Shown here: positions 1-5,596 of the stretch, in pieces
How the letters are laid out: every line of letters begins with the position of its first letter
Position numbering within the stretch: position 1 is the stretch's first letter
NCBI GenBank assembly: GCA_017860395.1
Contig: JAGDMC010000095.1
Coordinates: 1 to 6,107, forward strand
DNA: 6,107 bases
Direction: 5' to 3'
From: Bacteroidota bacterium
GTDB lineage: Bacteria; Bacteroidota; Bacteroidia; Bacteroidales; UBA932
Notes under the pieces: generated by a model
What the model was told of the DNA's origin: nothing
Database searches by the model: none
Seen by the model: only the letters and a program-made list of their open reading frames with translations
Position numbers and translations under genes: made by a program

Positions 1-192
1 TTCAATGTCTCCGAGTACAAACTGCATAACTGTACGCATCAGCTCTTCCTTACTGTTGAAATTGTTGTAAAGAGTCTTCTTTGTAAGTTTAAGGTCGTCT
101 GCAATCTCTTCCATTGTCATCTTAAGTCCCTTTTGCCTGAATAGTACGTACACCTGGGAAACGTACCGATCTTTAGAACTTACTCTGCTCAT
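1..192 (-). CDS. TetR/AcrR-family transcriptional regulator, N-terminal part (runs off left edge)
   Basis: The reverse strand from the ATG at 190-192 is open for 64 codons to the window edge. It encodes the DNA-binding N-terminus of a TetR-type repressor. Residues about 8-52 form the three-helix HTH domain: a first helix (RYVSQVYVLFRQKG), then MTMEEIADDLKLTKKTLYNNF, where EEIADDL is the second helix and TKKTLYNNF the recognition helix, followed by the typical SKEEL. The ligand-binding C-terminal domain, about two thirds of the usual 190-210 residues, lies outside the window, so ligand and targets cannot be inferred. It starts 32 bp after the lysA stop on the same strand with no terminator or clear TAnnTTTG promoter between, so read-through from lysA is likely. 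No Shine-Dalgarno sequence is visible; the leader is AT-rich, as is common in Bacteroidota. The family call is firm and the function is unknown. Confidence 0.88.
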   Translation of the reverse strand, partial: MSRVSSKDRYVSQVYVLFRQKGLKMTMEEIADDLKLTKKTLYNNFNSKEELMRTVMQFVLGDIE

Positions 193-224
193 AATTTGTT
201 TTCTTTAGTAAATAAAATTAACTG

Positions 225-1379
225 TTAAATATTTTCGGAAAAATATTCAGGAGCAATATCTTTTTGGTTATATCTCATAGCCATTACTTGTCCGTATGCA
301 CCGGCAGAACGAATTGCAACCAGATCGCCTCTTTTAGTTTGCGGAAGAAGAAGATTTTTTCCGAAGCGGTCACTCGATTCACATATCGGGCCTACTACAT
401 CATAGCGCATTATTCTTCCCTTTGATGTAAGGTTGTCTATTCTGTGGCTTGCCTGATAAAGAGCTGGTCTTATTAGGTCATTCATTCCGGCATCAAGAAT
501 AGCAAATTTCTTCCCTTTACCCATTTTTACATACAGCACTCTTGAAATAAGCGAGCCGCACTGAGCCACGATTGTTCTGCCCGGCTCAAAATGAATTTTT
601 TGTCCCGGATAAACTATAAGGTTGCTGTTTATTATTGAGAAGTAATTTTTAAAGTCGGAAATAGGGTTTTCATCCGGGTTAACATAATCTATTCCCAAAC
701 CGCCCCCAAGATTAATGTTTTCAATAAATATTCCCCTTTCAATAAACCACTTCTGAAGTTCGTTTACTCTTTTGCACAACATTGAAAAAACATTCAGGTC
801 AGTTATCTGGGAACCCACATGGAAGTGGAGACCTATAAGATTGATATTTGAAGATTTTTTTATTGTAGCGAGAACTTCATCGAACATCCATGGACTTATC
901 CCAAATTTGTCCTGAGACCGTCCTGTGCTGATGTATTTATGTGTATGAGCATCAATGTCCGGATTAATCCTCAGGGCTATTCCAACCTTTTTGCCCATTG
1001 ATTCTGCAATGGAATTAATAACTTCAATTTCAGGTACAGATTCACAGTTAAAACAGAAAATTCCGCCTTCGAGAGCAGTTTTTATCTCTTTGTCGGATTT
1101 GCCTACTCCGGCATATACAACTTTATCAGGAGAAAAACCTGTTTTAAGGGCGAGAGAAACTTCATTGCCGCTTACACAATCGGCACCAAGACCGAAATCC
1201 TTTATGAGTGAAAGAACTCTCACATTTGCATTTGCCTTTAATGCATAGTGTGCATGATAGTTATATTTTTTTAATTCATCGGTATACCTTTTCAGAGTTT
1301 CTCTGAGAAGTTCCATGTCATAGTAATAAAACGGTGTTTCAAGCGTCTTAAATCTCTCGGTTTCTTTGTTTTGGACCAT
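225..1379 (-). CDS. lysA: Diaminopimelate decarboxylase
   Basis: This 384-residue PLP-dependent enzyme of the fold-III (alanine racemase-like barrel) decarboxylase family converts meso-diaminopimelate to L-lysine and CO2 in the cytoplasm. The PLP lysine is K48 in YALKANAN. Other conserved sites are HFHVGSQ (185-191), the phosphate-binding GGGLG (225-229), EPGR (265-268), DAGMNDLIRPALY (296-308), and AGAYG (359-363). CESSD (333-337) carries the active-site Cys-Glu contributed across the dimer. That CExxD form marks diaminopimelate decarboxylase; ornithine-type enzymes have CDxxD. The length is shorter than E. coli LysA (about 420) but normal for Bacteroidota. The ATG at 1377-1379 is the only reasonable start, and the stop is TAA. 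The gene is divergent from the deoxyhypusine-synthase-like gene and probably cotranscribed with the tetR fragment. No key residue is missing. Confidence 0.96.
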   Translation of the reverse strand: MVQNKETERFKTLETPFYYYDMELLRETLKRYTDELKKYNYHAHYALKANANVRVLSLIKDFGLGADCVSGNEVSLALKTGFSPDKVVYAGVGKSDKEIKTALEGGIFCFNCESVPEIEVINSIAESMGKKVGIALRINPDIDAHTHKYISTGRSQDKFGISPWMFDEVLATIKKSSNINLIGLHFHVGSQITDLNVFSMLCKRVNELQKWFIERGIFIENINLGGGLGIDYVNPDENPISDFKNYFSIINSNLIVYPGQKIHFEPGRTIVAQCGSLISRVLYVKMGKGKKFAILDAGMNDLIRPALYQASHRIDNLTSKGRIMRYDVVGPICESSDRFGKNLLLPQTKRGDLVAIRSAGAYGQVMAMRYNQKDIAPEYFSENI

Positions 1380-1408
1380 TGTTAATAGTTAATGGGGGTT
1401 TGAATCGG

Positions 1409-1416
1409 CAAAATTA
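1409..1416 (-). promoter_or_regulatory. Putative lysA promoter (-7 element TAATTTTG)
   Basis: Read on the minus strand, TAATTTTG fits the Bacteroidota -7 consensus TAnnTTTG exactly and would start transcription about 25 nt upstream of the lysA ATG. No TTG stands at the expected -33 position; the closest is TTA at 1440-1438 with a 21-nt spacer. The -33 half is therefore weak, and the call rests on the -7 box and its position. Confidence 0.4.
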
Positions 1417-1425
1417 GTAAAAAAC

Positions 1426-1454
1426 TTGTACTTAATTTAAAATATCTATCTTTG
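1426..1454 (+). promoter_or_regulatory. Housekeeping promoter of the deoxyhypusine-synthase-like gene (-33 TTG, -7 TATCTTTG)
   Basis: TTG at 1426-1428 and TATCTTTG at 1447-1454 are separated by 18 bp, a close match to the Bacteroidota primary-sigma promoter (TTG, about 19 bp, TAnnTTTG). Transcription should start near 1459-1461, leaving a leader of about 16-18 nt before the ATG at 1477. Its -33 half lies in the same segment as the upstream half of the putative lysA promoter, so the two divergent promoters are back to back. Confidence 0.75.
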
Positions 1455-1476
1455 CACAAATTATACTGAAAAGAGA

Positions 1477-2553
1477 ATGAAACCAACAAAGAAGGATCTC
1501 CTTAGGGAGACAATAAAGCACATTGATGTCACAAAAATTGACTCAACGCTTCTTATAGATTCAATGCGTGACATGTCGTTTTCATCAAGAGATACAGCTT
1601 CGGCAGCAGATATTCTCCAGCTTATGATTAACGACAAAGAATCAACCAACTGGCTCATACTTGCCGGCAGCACATCTGCAGGCGGATGTATGCAGGTTTA
1701 TGTGGATATGCTCCGTTTCAATATGATTGATGCTATTGTTTCCACAGGCGCGTCAATTATTGACATGGACTTTTTTGAAGCATTAGGATACAAACACTAC
1801 AGGGGAACACAATTTATTGACGATACACACCTGAGAGACAATTATATCGACAGGATTTACGATACATTCATTGATGAAGAAGAACTTCAGTCTTGTGACT
1901 CAACAATTAAACTTATTGCTGACTCTCTCGAACCAAGACCTTACTCTTCAAGAGAATTCATTTACGAAATAGGAAAATGGCTAAGCAAAAACTCAAAGAA
2001 AAAGGACTCTTTGATTCAAACTGCCTACGAGCTAAATATTCCTATCTTCTGCCCTGCATTCAGCGACAGCAGTGCCGGTTTCGGTCTTGTAATACATCAG
2101 GTAGAGAAACTGAAAGCAGGGAAACCTTATCTTTCAATTGACTCAGTAGCCGATTTCCGGGAACTAACAGAAGTTAAGCTCTCTGCCAAAACAAGCGGAC
2201 TGTTTATGGTAGGCGGCGGAGTACCGAAGAATTTTGCTCAGGATACTGTTGTTTGCGCAGAGTGTCTGGGATTTGACGTTCCGATGCACCAGTATGCCGT
2301 TCAGATAACAGTTGCCGATGTACGCGACGGTGCATGCTCTTCTTCTACACTCAAAGAGGCAAATTCATGGGGAAAAGTTAATACCGCTCACGAACAGATG
2401 GTATATGCAGAAGCAACTACCGTTGTTCCTGTGATTGTAAGTTATGCATATCATAAAGGTGACTGGAAGAAACGCGATAGAAAGAATCACACAATGCTTT
2501 TTAAAAACGGGACAAAAGGAAGCGGAATCCTTTTAGTTGATAATAATAAGTAG
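1477..2553 (+). CDS. Deoxyhypusine-synthase-family protein (possible homospermidine-synthase-like enzyme)
   Basis: The 358-residue protein has the NAD-dependent Rossmann-type fold of deoxyhypusine synthase (DHS). True DHS moves the aminobutyl group of spermidine onto a lysine of eIF5A, which bacteria lack. Visible motifs are LAGSTSAGG (62-70), VSTGASI (88-94), CPAFSDSS (192-199), GGGVPKNF (246-253), and EANSWGK (294-300). K300 corresponds to human K329, which carries the imine intermediate; W298 and E294 match W327 and E323. Aligned by eye, human H288-N292 (HxxxN) becomes N252-D256 (NxxxD) and human D243 becomes F202. The NAD core is kept while the acceptor and amine pocket has changed. A small amine such as putrescine is a plausible acceptor, giving homospermidine; this is inference. 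Length is near the human enzyme (369). The ATG follows a short leader, with GAAAAGAGA as at best a weak ribosome site. Transcription ends at the terminator just downstream. Confidence 0.9.
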   Translation: MKPTKKDLLRETIKHIDVTKIDSTLLIDSMRDMSFSSRDTASAADILQLMINDKESTNWLILAGSTSAGGCMQVYVDMLRFNMIDAIVSTGASIIDMDFFEALGYKHYRGTQFIDDTHLRDNYIDRIYDTFIDEEELQSCDSTIKLIADSLEPRPYSSREFIYEIGKWLSKNSKKKDSLIQTAYELNIPIFCPAFSDSSAGFGLVIHQVEKLKAGKPYLSIDSVADFRELTEVKLSAKTSGLFMVGGGVPKNFAQDTVVCAECLGFDVPMHQYAVQITVADVRDGACSSSTLKEANSWGKVNTAHEQMVYAEATTVVPVIVSYAYHKGDWKKRDRKNHTMLFKNGTKGSGILLVDNNK

Positions 2554-2572
2554 AAATCCTTTATCTGATCTA

Positions 2573-2613
2573 AAAAAAAGAGGCTGCCTAATAAAATTGG
2601 CAGCCTCTTTTTT
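2573..2613. terminator. Bidirectional Rho-independent terminator
   Basis: The arm GAGGCTGCC (2580-2588) pairs perfectly with GGCAGCCTC (2599-2607) across a 10-nt AT-rich loop. The stem extends through A-T pairs (2574-2579 with 2608-2613). A run of Ts follows on the plus strand, and the A run at 2572-2579 gives the U tract for the minus strand. It lies 19 bp after the plus-strand stop at 2553 and 19 bp beyond the stop of the convergent membrane-protein gene, so it serves both transcripts. Confidence 0.95.
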
Positions 2614-2631
2614 ACAAATAGCTATTTAAGA

Positions 2632-3039
2632 TTACTGTTTTTTCATCTTGATTTCAACAATGAAACCTGCAACGAGACCCAGTCCGCCAAAAAGCAATGT
2701 AGAGGCTCCGTATATTACACTCATTGCATCTCTCATATCGTAAGATATTTCACTTGATAACCCCATTGAGGACTGCACAATGATATATCCTATCAGAAGG
2801 CCAAGTCCAAGACCCATTAAAAGAGATCCGATTCTTAAAGTTAAAAACTGATTTTTGAACATCTTTTCTTCTCCGAAAAGTTTTGACAGGTTCAAATTTT
2901 CTGTGTTTACATTTTCGAGTAGCGAAATTTTTTCTAAAATCAAAAGTCGTTCTTTCTTCCTGACAAAAAGCTCTATTAATTTGTAAAATGCATAAGCTCC
3001 TATTCCAAATGTGATAGGTACCGAGATAAAATCCATCAT
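2632..3039 (-). CDS. Small membrane protein, three TM segments (DUF6249-like), divergent from the ECF sigma gene
   Basis: This 135-residue protein has three predicted membrane segments: about 5-26 at the N-terminus, about 69-88 (IGSLLMGLGLGLLIGYII) and about 106-128 (MSVIYGASTLLFGGLGLVAG). Between the first two lies a charged, mostly polar stretch (27-66, KKERLLILEK...LSKLFGEEKM) that is probably cytoplasmic, and the tail ends KMKKQ. The layout resembles the DUF6249 proteins often found beside ECF sigma factors in Bacteroidota; that family name is from memory and is moderate confidence. No enzymatic motif is visible. The gene has its own copy of the TTGTAAC-N16-CGTC promoter facing away from the sigma gene, so it is probably a member of that sigma factor's regulon. 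Start is ATG at 3037-3039, with a second in-frame ATG immediately after. The stop faces the shared terminator. Its role could be membrane-stress response or modulation of the sigma pathway, but the sequence does not decide. Confidence 0.82.
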   Translation of the reverse strand: MMDFISVPITFGIGAYAFYKLIELFVRKKERLLILEKISLLENVNTENLNLSKLFGEEKMFKNQFLTLRIGSLLMGLGLGLLIGYIIVQSSMGLSSEISYDMRDAMSVIYGASTLLFGGLGLVAGFIVEIKMKKQ

Positions 3040-3071
3040 AATACTGATATTTTAAATTGTTTTGCACTTTT

Positions 3072-3098
3072 GACGAGGGTGCAGAAAAAAGGTTACAA
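3072..3098 (-). promoter_or_regulatory. ECF-type promoter of the divergent membrane-protein gene (TTGTAAC-N16-CGTC)
   Basis: On the minus strand TTGTAAC (3098-3092) is followed after exactly 16 nt by CGTC (3075-3072). An AAC-containing -35 and a CGTC -10 are the usual form for ECF sigma factors. Predicted transcription starts near 3065, giving a leader of about 26 nt before the ATG at 3039. It is the mirror image of the promoter at 3120-3146. Confidence 0.72.
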
Positions 3099-3119
3099 TA
3101 GAAAAAAAATAAAAATAGG

Positions 3120-3146
3120 TTGTAACTTCACAGGCACCTTTGCGTC
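3120..3146 (+). promoter_or_regulatory. ECF-type autoregulatory promoter of the sigma operon (TTGTAAC-N16-CGTC)
   Basis: TTGTAAC (3120-3126), a 16-nt spacer and CGTC (3143-3146) repeat the divergent promoter element for element and spacing for spacing. Predicted transcription starts at about 3151-3154, which places the mRNA start almost at the sigma start codon. Autoregulation is typical of ECF sigma factors; that this sigma factor recognises this site is inferred. Confidence 0.74.
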
Positions 3147-3157
3147 TAAAAATGCAA

Positions 3158-3721
3158 ATGAAAAGAGAAGAGGAGCTCATATTGATTGAACGGATAAAAG
3201 CAGGCGAGCTTAACCTGTTTAATACTCTTATTGAAATGCACTCGCCAAAGATTTTGTCGGTTGTTCGGGGAGTCGTTTCCAACAGAGAGGATGCCGAGGA
3301 GGTTGCTCAGGATGTTTTCGTAAAAGCCTACTTCTCTATTAAGTCATTCCGGGGAGAGTGTTCTTTTTCAACCTGGCTGTTCCGTATTGCATACAATATG
3401 TCGGTATCTAAGACCAGGCTTAAGAAAAGAGAACACATACCTATCGAAAAAACAGGCAATATCCCGGATAATGCTTCACTAAAGGAGCAGGAAAATTACA
3501 TGGACAGAGAGAGACAATATAAAATATTAAATCAGATAATCGGAGAGCTGGATGTATCGGACAGATTTTTGATAATCTCCTTTTATAATCACGAAAAAAG
3601 TATAAAAGAGATTGCAGAGATAACGGGAATGAGCGAGTCAAATGTAAAAGTGAAGCTGCACAGGATAAAAAAAAGATTAAATTTGTTAATGGGAGATAAA
3701 ATGGAGGTGTGCTATGGATGA
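3158..3721 (+). CDS. ECF RNA polymerase sigma factor
   Basis: This is an ECF (sigma-70 group 4) factor of about 187 residues that directs RNA polymerase to its own promoter class. Region 2 spans about residues 20-91, with DAEEVAQDVFVKAY (45-58, core-binding and -10 recognition) and FSTWLFRIAYN (70-80). A variable linker follows, then region 4 at about 119-177, whose HTH (KEIAEITGMSESNVKVKLHR) reads the -35. Regions 1 and 3 are absent, as expected. The open frame extends to a TTG at 3140, but that codon lies inside the predicted promoter, upstream of the transcription start. The ATGs at 3152 and 3158 are the realistic starts, and I choose 3158. The stop overlaps the next gene's start by 8 nt, so translation is probably coupled. 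The overlapping partner and the twin promoters indicate a self-regulated signalling unit; the inducing signal is unknown. Confidence 0.93.
   Translation: MKREEELILIERIKAGELNLFNTLIEMHSPKILSVVRGVVSNREDAEEVAQDVFVKAYFSIKSFRGECSFSTWLFRIAYNMSVSKTRLKKREHIPIEKTGNIPDNASLKEQENYMDRERQYKILNQIIGELDVSDRFLIISFYNHEKSIKEIAEITGMSESNVKVKLHRIKKRLNLLMGDKMEVCYG
3703..3707 (+). promoter_or_regulatory. Strong Shine-Dalgarno sequence (GGAGG) for the overlapping membrane-protein gene
   Basis: GGAGG lies 6 nt before the ATG at 3714, inside the last codons of the sigma gene. It fixes the downstream start and stands out because no other gene start in the window has a comparable site. Confidence 0.7.
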
Positions 3722-4109
3722 GAATGACAAAAACTTAAAAGAACTTTTTGCCGGATTTTCCGACGAATCGGTTCCTTTCAATTTTGAAGTAAAAATTCAG
3801 AATAAAATAGAGGCAAGGCTTATTAAAAAGAAAGAAAACAATGAACTTTTTCTTCAAATCTCATTTGCCGTAATTATTGCTGCTATTATGTCTGCTGTTC
3901 TCTATTTTTTAAATTTTAAATATTTTGGACTACAAATTAGCAGTCTTAAATTTCTATTCGCAGACAGTATAAATTTCACCGGTAAGATAAAATCTATGTT
4001 TTCTGATAGTCTCTCGCTTACCTGGTTGATTATCGGACTAAATGTAGTGCTGCTCATTTTTGCAGAAAGATTGATTTCCGAAAAGCTCTCCCGTAAGGAA
4101 AAAGAGTAG
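3714..4109 (+). CDS. Two-TM membrane protein downstream of the ECF sigma factor; candidate anti-sigma factor
   Basis: This 131-residue protein has a cytoplasmic-looking N-terminus (1-44, acidic then KKK at 38-40), TM1 at about 45-67, a loop of about 34 residues (68-101), TM2 at about 102-118, and a charged tail ending KLSRKEKE. Positive charges flank the membrane on the N- and C-terminal sides, suggesting both ends are cytoplasmic. The ATG overlaps the sigma stop by 8 nt and has a strong GGAGG, indicating tight co-production. Position and topology fit an anti-sigma factor with a cytoplasmic sigma-binding segment. The N-terminus contains SDESVPFNFEVKIQNKI, similar to the membrane-proximal pattern in many anti-sigma proteins. 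The zinc-binding HxxxCxxC motif is absent, and the protein has no cysteine or histidine. I do not recognise a named family, and the anti-sigma role rests on context. Confidence 0.85.
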   Translation: MDENDKNLKELFAGFSDESVPFNFEVKIQNKIEARLIKKKENNELFLQISFAVIIAAIMSAVLYFLNFKYFGLQISSLKFLFADSINFTGKIKSMFSDSLSLTWLIIGLNVVLLIFAERLISEKLSRKEKE

Positions 4110-4114
4110 TTCAA

Positions 4115-5596
4115 TCAAACCTGATGCTCATCACGGAGCAAATCAAATACTGTTTTCACAGGGTTGAAAGTGATAGCAGGAACCTCAACAAAAACGGTGT
4201 TCCACTGGCTCATGGCACCATTCCATAATCCCGGCAACTCCTGAGCCCTGAGTGGATGTCCCTCAACACTTTTATTAGAGATAAACCCGGTTTCCGGATC
4301 GATATATTTGTGCAAATCAAATTTTTCTCCATTGTAATTTATAAAAGAGCAGGCAAGATCGACAGGATTAAAGTGTGTCGATTTTTCCAATAGCTCTTTA
4401 TATGATGAGTCATTTGCATTTAATTGCGCGCTCTCCAGTATCTGAAGAGAGGTTGAGCCATCGGCATCTCTTACGATAAATGGGCCTCCTCCGGGCTCTC
4501 CTGTGTTCTTTACCATCCCGCATACACGAACCGGCCTGTTTAATTTTTCCCTTATAAAATCCTTTAGAATCTCATCGGGAACGGATGGAAGCTTGATACA
4601 CAAAACCTTATCCATAAAATCGGAAACTTCAAGAATAAGCTCGTAATTATACTCTCCATCCAACGCTCTGAGGTAGTTAAAGATTTTTCTTTGAACTTTA
4701 ATTAATGCTCCTCCCAATACCTTTTTCCACTTGACTGTTTCCGGAAGAAGGCTCTCCTTGGCAACATTGTCAATATTCTTAATAAACACTATTGAAGATG
4801 TAATTTCATCGAGATTCTCAATAAGAGCACCATGTCCTCCCGGCCGGAACAATATTGACCCGTCCGGTTTTCTGAATGGCTCGTTGTTTTCATCAACGGC
4901 AATAGTGTCAGTAGATGGTTTTTGGAGTGTAAAACAGACATCTGTATAAAGACCTTTCTCATTTAGAAATTTATCTCTTATGCTTTCATTAAGCTTTGAA
5001 AAGTACGCAAGATGCTCAGGAGAAACAGTGACGGTCATTCTAACGACTCCGTCCCGGCTTTTGGCATACTCGCAGGCCTCCAGCAGATGCTCCTCAAAGG
5101 GAGTTCTGGATTCGCTTTCATATTTGTGAAACTTAATCAACCCTTTTGGAAGCGAGCCGTAATTGAGACCGTCTTCGAAAAGCAGTAATCTCAAAACATC
5201 AGTTTTCTTATCTGAATTAAAGTTTTTGCATTTACTGAGTTCGTCATAAAACGCAAAATTATCCAGTTTCCCGAAGAACAGACCGGCCTCGTGTCCATCT
5301 GAAAAAGGCTCTCCTTTTTCAAGAGATATTAACATGTCATACAGGCTACGAAACATTCTTGTTGCCGCTCCTGATGCCGGTACAAATTTTGAAATTTCAC
5401 CTTCGAATGAGTCAAATTCATTAATCAATTCCTGAATTTGATTTTCATCAAATATGGATATACCTCTTTCTGCTGTTGCAGGTGATACAATGTCGGGATA
5501 AGCAAATCCGTTCCTGAAAAAGTATAGTTGCTGCTCTGCCGCGAAAGCTGTTATTCCTTTTTCCTGAAATTGGGTTAAATCATTTTCACTAAACAT
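4115..5596 (-). CDS. DUF4301-type protein, putative nucleotidyltransferase-like
   Basis: This protein of about 493 residues matches my recollection of the Bacteroidota family DUF4301, whose members begin with a pattern like MFSENDLTQFQEKGI. Motifs (numbered from this start) are VPASGAATRMFRSL (72-85), PKGLIKFHKY (150-159), SPEH (192-195), LFRPGGHGALIENL (249-262), KNIDN (273-277), VCGMVKNTGEPGGGPF (358-373) and a conserved end with ELPGLWNGAMSQWNTVFVEVP (453-473). SGAATRM recalls the GxGTRM nucleotide-binding loop, and PGGHG...L with NIDN recalls UDP-sugar pyrophosphorylases. A sugar-nucleotide reaction is therefore a reasonable inference, not established. An upstream in-frame ATG at 5629 would overlap pdxB by 41 nt. 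The ATG at 5596 overlaps by 8 nt and fits the family's N-terminus, so I prefer it. The gene is cotranscribed with pdxB. It ends 5 bp from the convergent membrane-protein gene. Confidence 0.87.
   Translation of the reverse strand: MFSENDLTQFQEKGITAFAAEQQLYFFRNGFAYPDIVSPATAERGISIFDENQIQELINEFDSFEGEISKFVPASGAATRMFRSLYDMLISLEKGEPFSDGHEAGLFFGKLDNFAFYDELSKCKNFNSDKKTDVLRLLLFEDGLNYGSLPKGLIKFHKYESESRTPFEEHLLEACEYAKSRDGVVRMTVTVSPEHLAYFSKLNESIRDKFLNEKGLYTDVCFTLQKPSTDTIAVDENNEPFRKPDGSILFRPGGHGALIENLDEITSSIVFIKNIDNVAKESLLPETVKWKKVLGGALIKVQRKIFNYLRALDGEYNYELILEVSDFMDKVLCIKLPSVPDEILKDFIREKLNRPVRVCGMVKNTGEPGGGPFIVRDADGSTSLQILESAQLNANDSSYKELLEKSTHFNPVDLACSFINYNGEKFDLHKYIDPETGFISNKSVEGHPLRAQELPGLWNGAMSQWNTVFVEVPAITFNPVKTVFDLLRDEHQV

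Noticed and set aside
955..1248. 97-codon plus-strand open frame
   Set aside because: It lies wholly inside lysA on the opposite strand. The translation has no recognisable motif, and lysA is clearly the real gene.
225..1379. Ornithine or carboxynorspermidine decarboxylase instead of lysA
   Set aside because: The CESSD motif and full diaminopimelate-decarboxylase motif set fit LysA. The neighbouring polyamine-type gene alone does not justify the alternative.
1461..1673. 70-codon minus-strand open frame
   Set aside because: It overlaps the start of the deoxyhypusine-synthase-like gene and its promoter, and shows no independent coding signal.
3135..3142. CACCTTTG as a housekeeping -7 element for the sigma gene
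   Set aside because: It has one mismatch to TAnnTTTG, and the only nearby TTG (3120-3122) is just 12 bp away, too close. The TTGTAAC-N16-CGTC reading fits better and is mirrored on the other strand.
2750..3282. Minus-strand open frames at 2750-3067 and 3052-3282
   Set aside because: The first is a shifted-frame shadow of the three-TM membrane-protein gene. The second crosses both ECF promoters and the sigma start. Neither resembles a protein family.
3441..4114. Minus-strand open frames at 3441-3641 and 3902-4114
   Set aside because: They are antisense to the sigma factor and the two-TM protein respectively, with no family features of their own.
4125..4140. TGCTC/GAGCA hairpin as a terminator for the convergent operons
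   Set aside because: The stem has only 5 bp, no U tract follows on either strand, and it lies inside the C-terminal codons of the DUF4301-type gene.
4731..4949. 72-codon plus-strand open frame
   Set aside because: It is antisense to the conserved core of the DUF4301-type gene and is a shadow of its codon pattern.
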